Assembly (NCBI GenBank): GCA_011316305.1
Contig: SAUG01000153.1
Location: 1-64,000 of the forward strand
Origin: Rusavskia elegans
Lineage: Eukaryota > Ascomycota > Lecanoromycetes > Teloschistales > Teloschistaceae
Direction of reading: 5' to 3'
Length of the DNA: 64,000 bases
A program made the translations under genes and the position numbers. The notes beneath the pieces are model-generated. The model made no database searches and had not been told where the DNA came from. It saw only the letters and a list, made by a program, of their open reading frames with translations. Shown piece by piece: positions 1 to 11,769 of this stretch; the first letter of the stretch is position 1; every line of letters starts with the position of its first letter.

Positions 1-1176
1 TTATTATTCTAATTAATCTATTTTTTATTTTAACTTCGATATCGAAGATTCTATTATCTTTTATTATGTATCTAAAAAGATATCCTATAATTTTATTATA
101 GAATCTCTTTATAACTTTATTATCTTCCTTTCTATTTATAAGAGCTATTATCTATTAACTTCCGATTTTAATTTTAAGCGCTACTATAGAAGATTTTTCG
201 GTTTTATATAATTTAAAATCGATTATTAGTTTCGTTTCCTATACTTTTTTTAGTTTTTTAGAGTAATATCCTATCCTTTCCTTATCCGATAGATAGATAG
301 GGCAAGTATTATTATAGCAGGCTAATCAGCTCTTTACTATATATTCGTAAAATAATTTTTCTATTATTTTAAAAAAGTATTTAGTTACTTTAGTTACCTT
401 TTTAGTTAGGTAATTTTTTTTAAGGTATCCTATTTTTCTATATAAATAATAAGCTTTAGTTTTCGATTCTTTAGTTTCGGTAGTATCGAGCTCTATCGGA
501 TTTCTTCTAGGCTTTTTCTTAACGGATCCTATCTTACTAAACGCCTATTTATCTAAATATATTTCGTATTATCTAATATCGATCTTTATTATAAGCTTAA
601 TAAAATCTACTAACGAATCTAATTCTTCGATTACTACTATAGCTTTTTTAACTTTTATCTAGAGTTCTTTATAGAAGTAGATTTTTAGAACTAAGTCTTT
701 CTAGTCTATTTTATAAGCTAATATTCTAAATTAAATAGCGTAGATAGCTACCGACTTCTACTACTTTAGAACTATTAGTCTCTTTCCCGTTATTCTATTT
801 TTATTATTATTTCCGAAGGCTTCTTTTATAGCCGTAATAAAATTACCGAAGATATAGAAAATCTATAATATTTCGTCTTCCTTCTATTCTTCTAGATTAT
901 TAAAATAATCTTCTATTTAAAACTATATCTAATTAAAGGCAGCCCTTTCTAGGTATAATATTATAAATAGAATTTTAACTATTTCGTTCCGAAACTAGTT
1001 TATATATAATATAAAGTAGATACTTATTTAAATAACGTATAACTTTAAAGATCTTTAATCTCCCTTATAGATATTTAGTATTACTACTTTAATAGTATCG
1101 CTTCGATCTATAGGTTAGGATAATAAAACTAATATAATAAATTATTAAAATATAATATCCCTATATATTAGAAGGC
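1..1176 (-). pseudogene. gag remnant of LTR element A (RIP-mutated)
   Basis: Reads on the minus strand as the C-terminal half of a fungal retroelement Gag, with many TAA/TAG stops of the kind RIP makes from CAA, CAG and TGG. At about 400-455 a degraded CCHC zinc knuckle reads YYLYRKIGYLKKNY, whose Tyr residues stand where Cys (TGY to TAY) and His (CAY to TAY) are expected. Downstream of it, at about 280-335, comes CYNNTCPIYLSDK, a motif I associate with Gag-like proteins of ascomycete LTR elements. A basic, KKKPRRNP-rich stretch lies upstream of the knuckle. It continues beyond the left edge, so the pol domains that would settle gypsy or copia are not visible. It belongs with the LTR at 1177-1560, which is its 5' LTR on the minus strand. 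No function remains. Confidence 0.6.
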
Positions 1177-1560
1177 GTTACGTTCGAGTCTAGCTATAGC
1201 TATAGACGTAGTCCGAGCTATTAAATAATAAAAAAATTCTAGCGTAAGTTATCGTAACTAATCCTATATAGCCGCAGAGGTACGGTTATAATATTACGAG
1301 ATATCTTCGTTATAAAGTAATTAAAAAGAGAATAGTAGAAATATATTTAATAATTATATTAATAACTAATAAAAGAAACTATCTATAGGAGTAATAAGCG
1401 ATATATATAATAAAAATAGCCGTAAAAGCCGATAAAGGGCCGCCTACCAAGAGTCCCGTCTAGAGGAGCGGCTATATCGGCTATAGGCGGCTATAGGTAA
1501 TTAGGCTCGCTTGCCTAACCAATCTTCCTATAGAACCTCTATAGAGTCGTGGACGTAACA
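1177..1560 (-). repeat. LTR of element A, inserted in element B
   Basis: About 384 bp bounded by a short inverted repeat: GTTACGT at the left end and ACGTAAC(A) at the right end, so on the minus strand it starts TGTTACGTCC. The right half (about 1405-1560) is GC-rich, keeps CA and TG, and contains repeated GGCTATA/GGCGGC units. The element-B reading frame resumes at once on the right (FSRKFVPA, minus strand), which fixes the right boundary. The left boundary is less certain by a few bases, and the partner LTR lies outside the window. Confidence 0.6.
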
Positions 1561-3660
1561 ATTACGCGGGAACAAATTTACGGGAAAAATAGATAACTAA
1601 ATAAAAGATATTTTTATAGTTATATTACGATAGTACTTTTCTAGTATAAATATTAAAAAAATCTATTTCGATAATACTTTCCCTATTAGAATCGAAATAG
1701 ATAAAAATTAGGTAAAAATAGAAAGTATCTTTTAGAATATTAAACGCCTATTAATATACTATAATTTACCGAAAAGAAATATTTTTACGAATTAACTCGT
1801 GTAATAGTTTAGTAATAAAGGTAAAGTCTAAAATAAAACGTTTATAGAAATTAACGAAATTTATAAATGAAAGTATTTTTTTAACGTTCTAAAAAATATT
1901 CTAGTTACGAATAGTCTCGATTTTATTATAATTTATTTTTAAGCTTTTAATAATAATAATTAAACTTAAATATTTAATTTATTTAATCTCGAATTCGTAC
2001 TTAGTAATATTAACCTAAAATTCGATATTATCGAAAACTTTTAAAAACTTTTATATATACTAGTTATATTCTTTTTTATTATTACTATAGATAAAAATAT
2101 CGTCGAAATAGATTGTATAGAAAATATCTAAATAATCTCGTAAAATATCGTTAATATATTTTTAAAAAAAACTAAACTTATTAAAGAATTCGAAAAGAAA
2201 TATAAATTATTCGAATAGATTATAATAGATACGTATAGCGATTTTATATTAATTATTTTCCGCGATATATAATATATTAAAGGTAACGATAATATCGAAT
2301 TTAGTAGAAATTTTTACTTTATATAGGCGATCTAAAGTATTCTAGAATAAAAGAATTAGATATTAATTTTTCCGAGTAATTTCGTTAAATTTACGGTAAT
2401 CGATATAAAAACGAAAATTTTTTCCAAACTTTTTCGCGAAAAGTACGGGGGAAAATATAGAGAAATTATTATTACGAATAAAATCTTTATTTAAATTTTT
2501 TTAAAAAGTTTTTTAAAAAACTAGAAACTCGTCGTAATTTATACTATAAAGGAAACTTTTAAACGAGTTTTTACTTTTTATAAATTTAATTTTATAGTCG
2601 TAAAAATATCATTTAAATAAGATATTAATAACTTTACGATTCAAAATATATAATAAACAATACTATTTTACGAATAGTTAAATAGTAAAATTAATTTCGA
2701 ATTTATTAACTAAGGCCTTTTTAATATTTTAAGAGATAGCCGCCACTAAGAAAAAGATTATTTAATAGCTAGTAATTTATTTTTTTGTAGGCGTTATATT
2801 AGGTTTTTTTATAAATATAAATATTTAAAAAACGTTAGGAAATATAGAAAGGTATAAGTAATAATAAAAACGATATTAATTTATTAATACGTTATTAGAT
2901 TTATATTATCGAATAAATAAAGATTTTATTATTAATCGTTTTTACGAGAGTTATAAAAGAGAAAAACCCTATTATTTTAATATCTAAAAGCTATAGCGGC
3001 GGCTTTTAGATTTTAATAAAGAATTTTTATTAAACGATTTCGAATACGTTCTAGATTCTTTATTTAATCTATTAGGAATAATCTTTCGATAAATAATAAT
3101 CGCGGTAATAATCGCTATTAAAGGTAATAATATCTATAAGCTAATCGATAACGGGATTATATACGTTTAACTAGTTTCGTTTAAATATAATATTCCATTC
3201 TAGCTAGGAAATAATAAATATAAAAAGTAATTTATAATAGAGGCTTAACTATACGAAAATCTAGCAATAAAATTCGATACGTACGCTAATTACGCTATCG
3301 ATTAGATAGAGAAATTTAGGTTTTTTAAATAAATAAATATAAAAACGTTTATATTACGTATAGAAATAATTAATAAAACTTATTATAAAATTTTCGTTAT
3401 TAACTATAACGTAATTAGTAAATTTAGAATTATTAACTTAAAATTTTATTTTAGCCAATAAAGATTTATTAATAACGAGTTTTAAAAGTTTATTATTATA
3501 AGTTATATTTAAAAAACTTTTTTAAAAAAATCTTTAGAAGCGAATCAACTTAAAAATTAAACGTTTTTTAATATCTTTATAGGTTCGATATAGCCTAAAA
3601 TAAAGTAGAAATTAAAAATACTATTAGTACGACGGATATTACGATATTTTAGGGTTTCGT
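1561..3660 (-). pseudogene. Ty3/gypsy pol remnant B (protease, RT, RNase H)
   Basis: Minus-strand gypsy polyprotein. In order from the right: an aspartic-protease-type segment at about 3080-3470, ending in a block like NVYNPVID followed by ITFNSDY; the start of reverse transcriptase with SPVLFAKK and RFYIDYRKFNEIT (about 2350-2460); the RT active site at 2084-2118 reading [12 protein letters not shown], in which both catalytic Asp survive; and RNase H with VLSQ and, at 1561-1590, YFSRKFVPA. The frame is full of TAA/TAG stops from RIP. It stops exactly at the LTR of element A, so the integrase half is presumably left of the window. No LTR of B itself was recognised. The retained DD is chance survival; the gene is dead. 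Confidence 0.8.
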
Positions 3661-5092
3661 ACTTAGTTTTAATTTCGTTAACGAATGCTTTATATAGTCT
3701 ATAGTATAGACAATATTTTTTAGCGAGATGGTTTACTTTATTTTACTCTTTAAATTTATCGATAACGATAAAGTAAAAAAAATCTATACGATCGTTTCTT
3801 TAGATAATCGTAAAAATATTAATAGTAGGGTTCGAAATAGTATTAAAATACAAGACGCTATTATTAGAACGCTAATTACTTTTTTTTTAGATTATTTATC
3901 TAAATATTTTTTATAACTAGCGACTAGATACTAATAATAGGCCATAGTTTTTTTAAAATCGAGAAATTCTAGAAAAAAAATAAATACGAAAAAACCTTAA
4001 AGTTCCTAGTTAAAGCCGCGAAAGAAATAATCGTAGAAAATAATATTATCTAATTTAGCGTAAAATAAATAATTTATAAAGGAATTAAAATATTTATTAA
4101 AAAGCTTATTAGTTTATTTAAATTTTTCGAAATTAAAGCGAACGCTATACTAGCGATTACGGTCGTCGAAAAATAGTCCGAAATATTTTTTAAATTTTAC
4201 TAAATTATTAGTATCGATAGAAAGTAAGTAAATTCTACTAATTTAACTTTCTATACGAAAATAAATATACTAGATTTTCGAATAGCTAGAAAGAAAATAA
4301 TTAACGTTATTTTCGAATTTAATTTCGATTTATTAAAGCTAAAAGTAATAAATATTACAGATACTATTAAATAGTAAAATGATAGTCTACTTAGTATTTC
4401 GGCTTAATAAAATAATCTATAACTTGCCGCTAGCTTTAACGATAAAAAATTACTATTAGATTTTTTATAGCTAGGATTAGATTTTACTAAACTTTTAAAG
4501 TATAGTAATATAAAATCTATTATTTTTAATATTATTAGCTATTATAGTTACGAATTGAATATTAAATTACTAGATTTAAATTCTATATTAAAAACTTTTA
4601 TTATACGCCTATTCGCTAAACTAGTATAAATCGTAAAAGTATTAAACGAATTTAATAAAAAAACTGTAGATTTACTCTAGTATCTTTAAATTAGATAACG
4701 ATATTGTTAAAGAAAATAATATTTAAAAGTTACGTATCGAAAGCTTTAGTTTTAAGATTAATATTAGAGGAATTATCGAAATAATTAAATTATCTAACTA
4801 TAACGATAGCAAGGAAATTCCGAAATAAAATAAAAGTATCGGTCGAATAAAAGGGAACGATATAATATTACGAAATAAACTATATTAAATTTAAAAGATA
4901 TTAAATTTACTAGCTAGAAATCGATTAAAATATAAAATATCGTACGAAAAAAAAATTTAGAATATAAAAATCCTAGGGTTTAAATAATCGCTAAATAAAT
5001 ATTAAGCGCTAGCGTTTATTATATCGTAATATAATAAACTAGTCAAGAAATTATAGTTAAACAATAAAGAAAATATAATATCTATCAATTTC
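3661..5092. other. RIP-mutated DNA, probably gag of B plus unassigned
   Basis: No product is recognised. The first few hundred bases continue the minus-strand reading of element B and may be its gag. From about 3980 a plus-strand frame reads as a lysine/isoleucine-rich polypeptide with stops about as frequent as expected by chance at this AT content, so I do not call it a gene. A 62-codon plus-strand open stretch at 3728-3916 looks like an antisense accident. CA and TG are strongly depleted throughout. Confidence 0.4.
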
Positions 5093-5349
5093 GTAACAAT
5101 TAATAAATTAAATATAATACTATAAAGGCGTTATATTAAATTATTATATATATAATAAAACTTTCTAGTTTACTATACTTATTATTTTTATATTTCTAAA
5201 TTTATCGAGTATCGTAAACTATCTATTTACTATATTTAGAATATTTATCGTTTTAATCTTTATATATTCTATAAACTACTTTTAATAGTTTGGTATATTT
5301 TTCGTTTCTAGATGGTTATAAATACGCTAAACCTTCTATTTATAATACT
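5093..5349 (-). repeat. 3' LTR (left copy) of gypsy element 5093-11769
   Basis: Aligns end to end with 11514-11769. Shared blocks include AATATAATACTATAAAG near the start, ATCTATTTACTATATTTAGA in the middle, and GATGGTTATAAA/GATGGTTGTAAA near the end. Differences are mainly C/T and G/A, consistent with independent RIP of the two copies. Ends are good to about 3 bp. Confidence 0.85.
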
Positions 5350-8300
5350 AGTTTCCCTTTTAAATTTTCTCGTTTCGAGAAATTTTCTACCTTATTTTTT
5401 ATATTTTATACGTAATTTTTATCTATTCGTTGTAGAAAACCTTTTAATACCCTAGATATTAGTTCGTTAACGATACGTTTTTATCGAAACTATATATTTT
5501 CTAGAAAGTAGTATAGAATTACTAGTAGTTTTAAGAAATATATTAAATATATTCGCGCCGTAAAGTTTTACGACCTCGTTTTATTAGATACTTTTTATTA
5601 TAAACGACTAGAAATCTAACGAAAAAAGATAAAAAGCGAACTATTTAAAATTTATAAAAAATAATAAAAAGTTTTTACGAAATAGTAAAAGGCTTTATCC
5701 CGGTAATAAAAGTTATTATATTAATTGGAATTCGTTGAAAGCGAGTAGGACTAGATAGTTAAAAATAAGTTACAAAATGTTAAAAATCTAGAACGAGACA
5801 AAACTCTTTTCCCTTCTAAGTCTATAATTAATATAGTCACGAAATAAATTCTTTTTCCGAATTCTTTCGGCGGGTAGTTTTTTATTTCCTTTATTCCTTT
5901 TAATAGAACTGTTATAGAATCCGTCGATAATTCGTAAAGTTTTTCCGAAATTTCTAGATATTTTCTAAGATAGAGTAACCTTTCTATTTGATTAGATATT
6001 TTTAACCGTCGTATTATAGAATTTTCTCTACTATAAAGGTATTTTCTTTTTTGATTTCGAAGTTAAACGTTTTCTAGACTAATATAATAGGGTCGGTAGA
6101 TTCTAATAAAAATATATAGAATACCGGGTATACTCTAACGTTTATAGATAACTAAAGTTTAAAGTTTTTAATCCTTTTAACTTTATTAATTAAAAATTGT
6201 CCGACTTTTATATAATCTAGTTTTCTATTTAATATTCTAATCTATAAATCATTCGTAAAAAGGTATATTTTATTTCCTTTCTTTAATTAAAATACTATTT
6301 TTCTCTTTTTATTAACGTAATTACCCGAATACTTTTATATTTTACTAATATTTTCGTAGGTTCTTTTTAAAGTTTCGACTTTCTATATTACTGAATCAGC
6401 TAATATATAATATAGTTTATATTCGAATAGTTTTAGTTTTTAGCTATAAATTATAAAAAATAGTAATATTTTTATCGTACTAGATTTTCTTGAATTTAGA
6501 ACTAGTTATACTATTAGTAGTAGTTATACCTAATTATTTTACGTATTATTAGTATAATATCGCAGGTATTACTTTAAAATCTAATTTATACTTTCTATTT
6601 ATCTATCTATTATTAGATAAAATATCGTTGATATTTTTAATTTAATCCCTAGTATAGGTATTAATATTTTCTAGTAATTCTAGGTAAATAGTTTATTTTT
6701 ATCGCTAATTATCGTTTCTAGAATTCTGTAGTATCGAATCTATCGATCTAAAATAATCTATCCGAGTTATTCTACTATATATATTTTTTTAAAAGGTATT
6801 AAATCTTAGTATTTAATAGTTCTATCTACTATAATAAAGATTATATCGTAATTTTCTAATATTATCGGATATTTAAATTTTAGAAATTTAATAATAAAGT
6901 CTATAGTAATTTCTCTCTATAGAGAATTCGATAGTTTCTAATACTAAATCTCGTTATATTTCGTATAAATTATATATTTATTTTATTAACAATTAAAATA
7001 TCGTTTAGTATATATTTCGATATATTATTTTATATTAGGAAACTTATAATACTATCGTAAAAGTTATATCGTTTTCGTTACGCCTAAATATTATTATAGT
7101 ATTTTATCGTAGTATTTTTTAATATATTCGTCGATTTTATCCGTCGATACTTTTAGTTTTTTTTTTTAATAGGAAACTATTCCTAGTCGTCTTTTAATAT
7201 ACGTAGCGTTGCGTTTGTTTAATTAGCTAATAGTAATTGATTATTATTTACTTTAAAGATACTATTATTTAATATTTTTCTAATTTTTATATAATTACTT
7301 TATCGGTTTAAAGTATTAACTTTTTTATTCTTTTTTTCTAAAATATACTATAATCTAAATTTATATTATTCGAAAAGTTCTAACTATCGTATTTATTTTT
7401 CATTAAATTATTTCGTTATTATAAAGTACGTAAAGTTTTTATAATCGGTAAAAATTATAACATTTAGTAATTTATCGGCCTATATTTTCTATATTTCGAA
7501 AGCTACTACTATAGCTAGTAGTTTTTTATTATAAACGTCGTAGTTTTATCTCGCTAGCGAGAGTTTTTTATTATTTATACTACTAGGTGCTATTTACCTT
7601 CGTACTTTTATAGAAAGTAAACATCTATAGCTAGATCTAACGCGTCTATTTCGATCCGAGATAATTTCTCCGAGTTAAATATCTTTAATACTAGATTCGA
7701 AAAATAGGTTTTTTTCAAATCGTTAAATATTTTCTTCTCGAGTAGTCTCTAGCGCTAATTATTTTTTTCTAAATTTTTAGTAAAGTTTATAAAAGTAAAA
7801 GCTTTCTTTGAATAGATTTCTATAAACTTTCGATTATAGTTTATAAATTTTACGAAACTCTATATTTTTTTTAATATTAGTTAGTTTTTTCTAATTTCTA
7901 ATTATTTAAACTTTAGCTAGGTTAATCTATATTTCGTTTCGTCCTATAATAAATTCTAGAAAGTTAATTACTTTTTTATAGAGATTATATTTTTCTAGTT
8001 TAAAACGTAAATTTTTTACTTTTAAATTTTCTAGAACTTTATTAACGTATTATATATATTCTATAAGATTTTTAAAATAAATTAAAATATTATTTAAATA
8101 GGCGATTTCGAATATATCGAAAAATTTACGTAACGTACTATTAATTAATTTTTAATATATTATCAGGATATTCGTAAATTTAAATAGTATAACTATATAT
8201 TCGTAATATTCGTACCGCGTTCGAAAATTATTTTTTATTCTTTATTCTTTTTTATTTATATAAAATTATATATTTTTCGAAAATTTAATTTAGTAAAATA

Positions 8301-11300
8301 TTATATTTTTGATGATTTCTTTTAAAATTTATTTATATTTAGTAATAGATAACGATTTTCAATTATTAATATATTTAGTTTCCGATAATCGATATATAGG
8401 CGGAATATACTATTTTATTTTTTTAGAAAAAGAATCGAATATTTTACCGATAATTAGAATTTTCGAATAAATTTCTTTTTTTAATTTTCCTTTAGATATT
8501 TATAAAATTTTATTAATTTTATATTAGATAATTCGTAAATTAATTCGTATATAGATTATTTATTAAATCTATATTTAATTTCGTAATTTTATAGTTAGTA
8601 TTTAAGTAGTATTTTTATAGTTACCTTTTTTCGGAATAAATTTATTTACTATTTATATATATCGAGAATTTTTTCTAATAGATTTTTTTATTCGATAGTT
8701 TAGAATTTCTAGAAAGTACGTTACTTTTTTTATTTTTTCTATTTTTACGAATCTATAGATTTCTACTAGTTTCTAATAAATCGAATCCGAATAGTTATTA
8801 GTCGTTTTTATTCGAAGCTATAAATTTATAACTTATTATTATTTTTTTATCGGCTTTTAAATACTATTAAAATAGCGGTTAAATGTTTTCTATATAAAAA
8901 TATCATTTGAACTAAAGTACTTTCGTTTTTTAATCGATTATAGAATTATATTTCTTTAACTAAAATATCCTAAATATTATCTCGTAGCTAGCTATTTGAA
9001 TAAAATCAAACTATAACTTTTCCTAGTACTAGTTAATAGTAACTCGGAGCGGTATTATTTTTTTTACAACTTTTTCGTTTTCGTTTAGTAATAAATTACT
9101 ATTTATAATAAGTAAATTATAGAATTTTTTCTTTATCTAAAAAAGAAACCCTTTTTTTTTCGCGATTCTTTTAAATATAAAATTTCCGATTATATTCGAA
9201 TCGATTATTACTTTAACTTTCTATAGTTCGTTTTTTATTTCGACGATGATTTTAATTTTAATTATACGTATATATGCGATTAATCATTCGGATTTTGATT
9301 TTAGTCTTTTACGATTCTAACGCTAGAAGCGCTAAACCGATCAGATTACGTAATTATTTAGTACTTAAATATTTTACCGAAAACTCGAATTAAGGACTCC
9401 CGAACGAGCTAGATTTTGACTAAAACCCAGAGGGAAACCGTAATCTATTAAACCTTAATTAATTTAATTAAGTTCGATCGATCGGGCTAGGCCGAGACGA
9501 TCTACTATCTAGTCTTTCTATATTTTTTAAATTCTATAAAAATCGACTTAGTCGATAGAAAAAACTCAAGTATTAGGTTGGCCTTCGAGGAATTCGAACC
9601 CCCGATCCGCTGGATTAACTCCGCTAACTCCGAGATAGAGCGCGGATCCGTTAGGCCTCCAGGTCACGCAGCGTTACTACTGCGCCACCAGGCCTTAAAT
9701 ATACGTATATAGCTAGTTAATTTAAATTATTTCTTTCGAATTATATTATTATACTTTTTTAGTTCTTTACTTTTTACTAAAAAGATAAATTTTTTTTCGG
9801 ATTACTTTTTTTTATAGTATATTCCGGTATCGTATAGTTTTTTATTAAAATACTAATAGTTTTTCTAATAAATGGTACTATTTTTTCTTAGTCGTCTAAA
9901 TTCTATTAGAAAGTAGTTCGTATCGTTTTTAGTAAACTAATATATTATATCATAGTCGTTATAGTAAAATCTCTAATTAAACGTTTCGTACTTTAAATTT
10001 TTTAATATTACCGTTATATTTATTCGTTATAGTATCGATAGTAAAATAACTTTTCTATTAAAGGCGTTATTACCGAGTTACTTATCGAATTTATTAGTAA
10101 TATCGTTTATCTTCTAATCCTATATTTCGTTCTATAGGTAATTTTTCGTATTAAAATATTTTTAGTAGCTTTCTTTATACCGGTTAAATTTTTATCGATA
10201 GTTTTTGATAGATTTTTCTAGATATAGCGTTATTAGTCGCGTAGTAATTACTTATCGTATATTTTCTAATATCGGGTTTTCTTTTATATACATTTATTAT
10301 ATTTGTAAATTTAATCGTTAAAATAGAAAACGAAATATTTCTTTTAATAGCTTCTTCTAGTATTTTTTTACTTTCTATAAATAAGTATTTTTTATTTAAA
10401 AAAGTTTTTAAAAAATTCGAATTTTTACTATTATTATTTTTATAGGTATTTTTTTTTATCGGAATATTCTTTTGGTATAACGTTAAACTATCGTCTTTAT
10501 ATTATATTTAATAATCAATACCCTTTCGCGAAATAGTCTAGTTTACTATAGTTGTAGCACGTTTTAACGTTTTTATTTCCTTTACTATTCCTAAATTTTT
10601 TCCCTTTACGTTATTAAATAAAGTCTAGTTCTATTAATATAGGTTTGAAGTAACTTTCTTTATTCCTTTATTATCTTTTTAGATAGTAACTAGTTCTAAA
10701 GGTTTGTCGCCTATAGTAGCCTATACTACGTTAAAGTCCTTCGTTATAACGTTTCTCTATAGCTTTTTTATATAGTTTATTATCGAAATCGATTATAATT
10801 TCTATAGTTTCGTTTCAGGTATTATATATACGTTTATCGCGAATTATTTCGTTTTTAACTACTAGTTTAAAATCTCGTTTAAATATTGTTATTAATACTA
10901 AATCGTTCTAGTTAGTTAGAAATACGTATTTCTAGAATTTAGCTATATAGTCGGCGGCCGAAATTTTTTACTAAAAGTTTTATACGTAATATTCCGCGAA
11001 AGTATATTTATTTAATATCCTAAAAACATTTCGAATTGTTTTTTTAAATCGTTCGAAATTAATAACTATTTTATTTAAATTTTTATCGTTATTATTTATA
11101 TAATTTTTTATAAAAGATTCTATCTAGTACTAGACTTGTTTTTTAAAATAGAATAAAGCGAAAAAAGTTTTTTATCTATACTATATCGGATAGAATACGA
11201 AATATATTTTAAACTAAATAAACTAGTTTTCTAAACTATTATAGTCGCCGTAATATTAATCGGGTTTATTAATTTTAATATCGCCGGTTAGTCCGGATAT

Positions 11301-11513
11301 TACTATAAAATCTAAAATGTTTAAAGAAAAAAATTATACGTTAATCTAAAATAAATATTTCGAAAGATATTTAAAATATTATATCTATTTTCTAGTAGAT
11401 TATAGTTATAGTAGATATTTAGTTAATAGAATATCTAGATAAAGTATAACGGATATTATTTTTTTATAGTAAAAGAAAAATTAAATAGTTTAGCTTCTTT
11501 TAAATAATAAATA
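5350..11513 (-). pseudogene. gypsy gag-pol remnant, interrupted by a SINE
   Basis: Minus-strand order matches Ty3/gypsy. A Gag zinc knuckle lies at about 10535-10565 (a CYNC motif decayed to CYNY). A protease segment at about 9180-9260 reads IDSNIIGNFI, from a family pattern like IDSGATGNFI. Reverse transcriptase spans about 7900-8400, with the active site at 8082-8105 reading FEIAYLNNILIY: the YLDD box with both Asp turned to Asn, as RIP of GAT/GAC gives. It is followed by KNLRFKLEKYN and INFLEFIIGRN. The remaining 5350-7800 should hold RNase H and integrase by position. Stops are frequent and start codons are gone. The SINE at 9275-9695 lies between the knuckle and the protease. Confidence 0.85.
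9275..9695 (-). mobile_element. tRNA-derived SINE, copy 1
   Basis: A 421-bp minus-strand element whose 5' part is tRNA-like. It starts GGCCTGGTGG and has an internal polymerase III A box (TGGCGCAGTAGTAACGC, complement of about 9671-9687) and a B box (GGTTCGAATTCC, complement of 9589-9600). It is flanked by a 16-bp target duplication with one mismatch: taattatacgtatata at 9259-9274 and taaatatacgtatata at 9696-9711. A 422-bp copy lies at 46706-47127 in the same orientation. CA and TG survive much better here than in the surrounding gypsy sequence. The A-to-B distance of about 70 nt is longer than in a plain tRNA, so the ancestor may have had an intron or a long variable arm. The tRNA identity is not assigned. 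Confidence 0.85.
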
Positions 11514-11769
11514 GGAATAATCAATAAATAGAATATAATACTATAAAGACGTCGTTTAAACTTACTATATATATAATAAAACTATCTAGTTTATCGTATT
11601 TACTATATTTATATTCCCGACCTATCGAATACTATAAATTATCTATTTACTATATTTAGAATGTTTATAGTTTTAATTCCCGTAAATTTCGTAAACTATT
11701 TCTATTAGTTCGGTATATCTGTAGCTTCTGGATGGTTGTAAACACGCTAAACTTTCTGCTCGTAATACT
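11514..11769 (-). repeat. 5' LTR (right copy) of gypsy element 5093-11769
   Basis: Direct-repeat partner of 5093-5349. It is slightly less mutated: it keeps CTGTAGCTTCTGGATGG and CACGC where the left copy has T-rich versions. On the minus strand this is the promoter-bearing 5' LTR. The right end abuts the truncated gag of the next element. Confidence 0.85.

Larger units (their letters stand above)
5093..11769 (-). mobile_element. Complete RIP-mutated Ty3/gypsy element, two LTRs
   Basis: Two direct repeats of about 257 and 256 bp bound an internal region of about 6.2 kb that reads as gag-pol on the minus strand. A pyrimidine run just inside the left LTR (5350-5360, reading TTTCCCTTTT) is the complement of a polypurine tract, as expected next to the 3' LTR of a minus-strand element. 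A SINE with its own target duplication sits inside, so the gypsy element was there first. On its right it abuts a different gypsy element (plus strand) whose 5' end is missing. No clear 5-bp target duplication is visible; RIP may have erased it. Confidence 0.85.

Noticed and set aside
3728..3916. Small plus-strand ORF
   Set aside because: Opposite to the gypsy B reading direction, Ile/Lys/Arg-biased composition, no motif; RIP-rich DNA yields such stretches by chance.
9570..9695. A functional tRNA gene on the minus strand
   Set aside because: The boxes are present, but the A-to-B spacing is too long, the acceptor stem pairs only partly, the sequence continues for 300 bp and recurs with target duplications. 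It is the head of a SINE.
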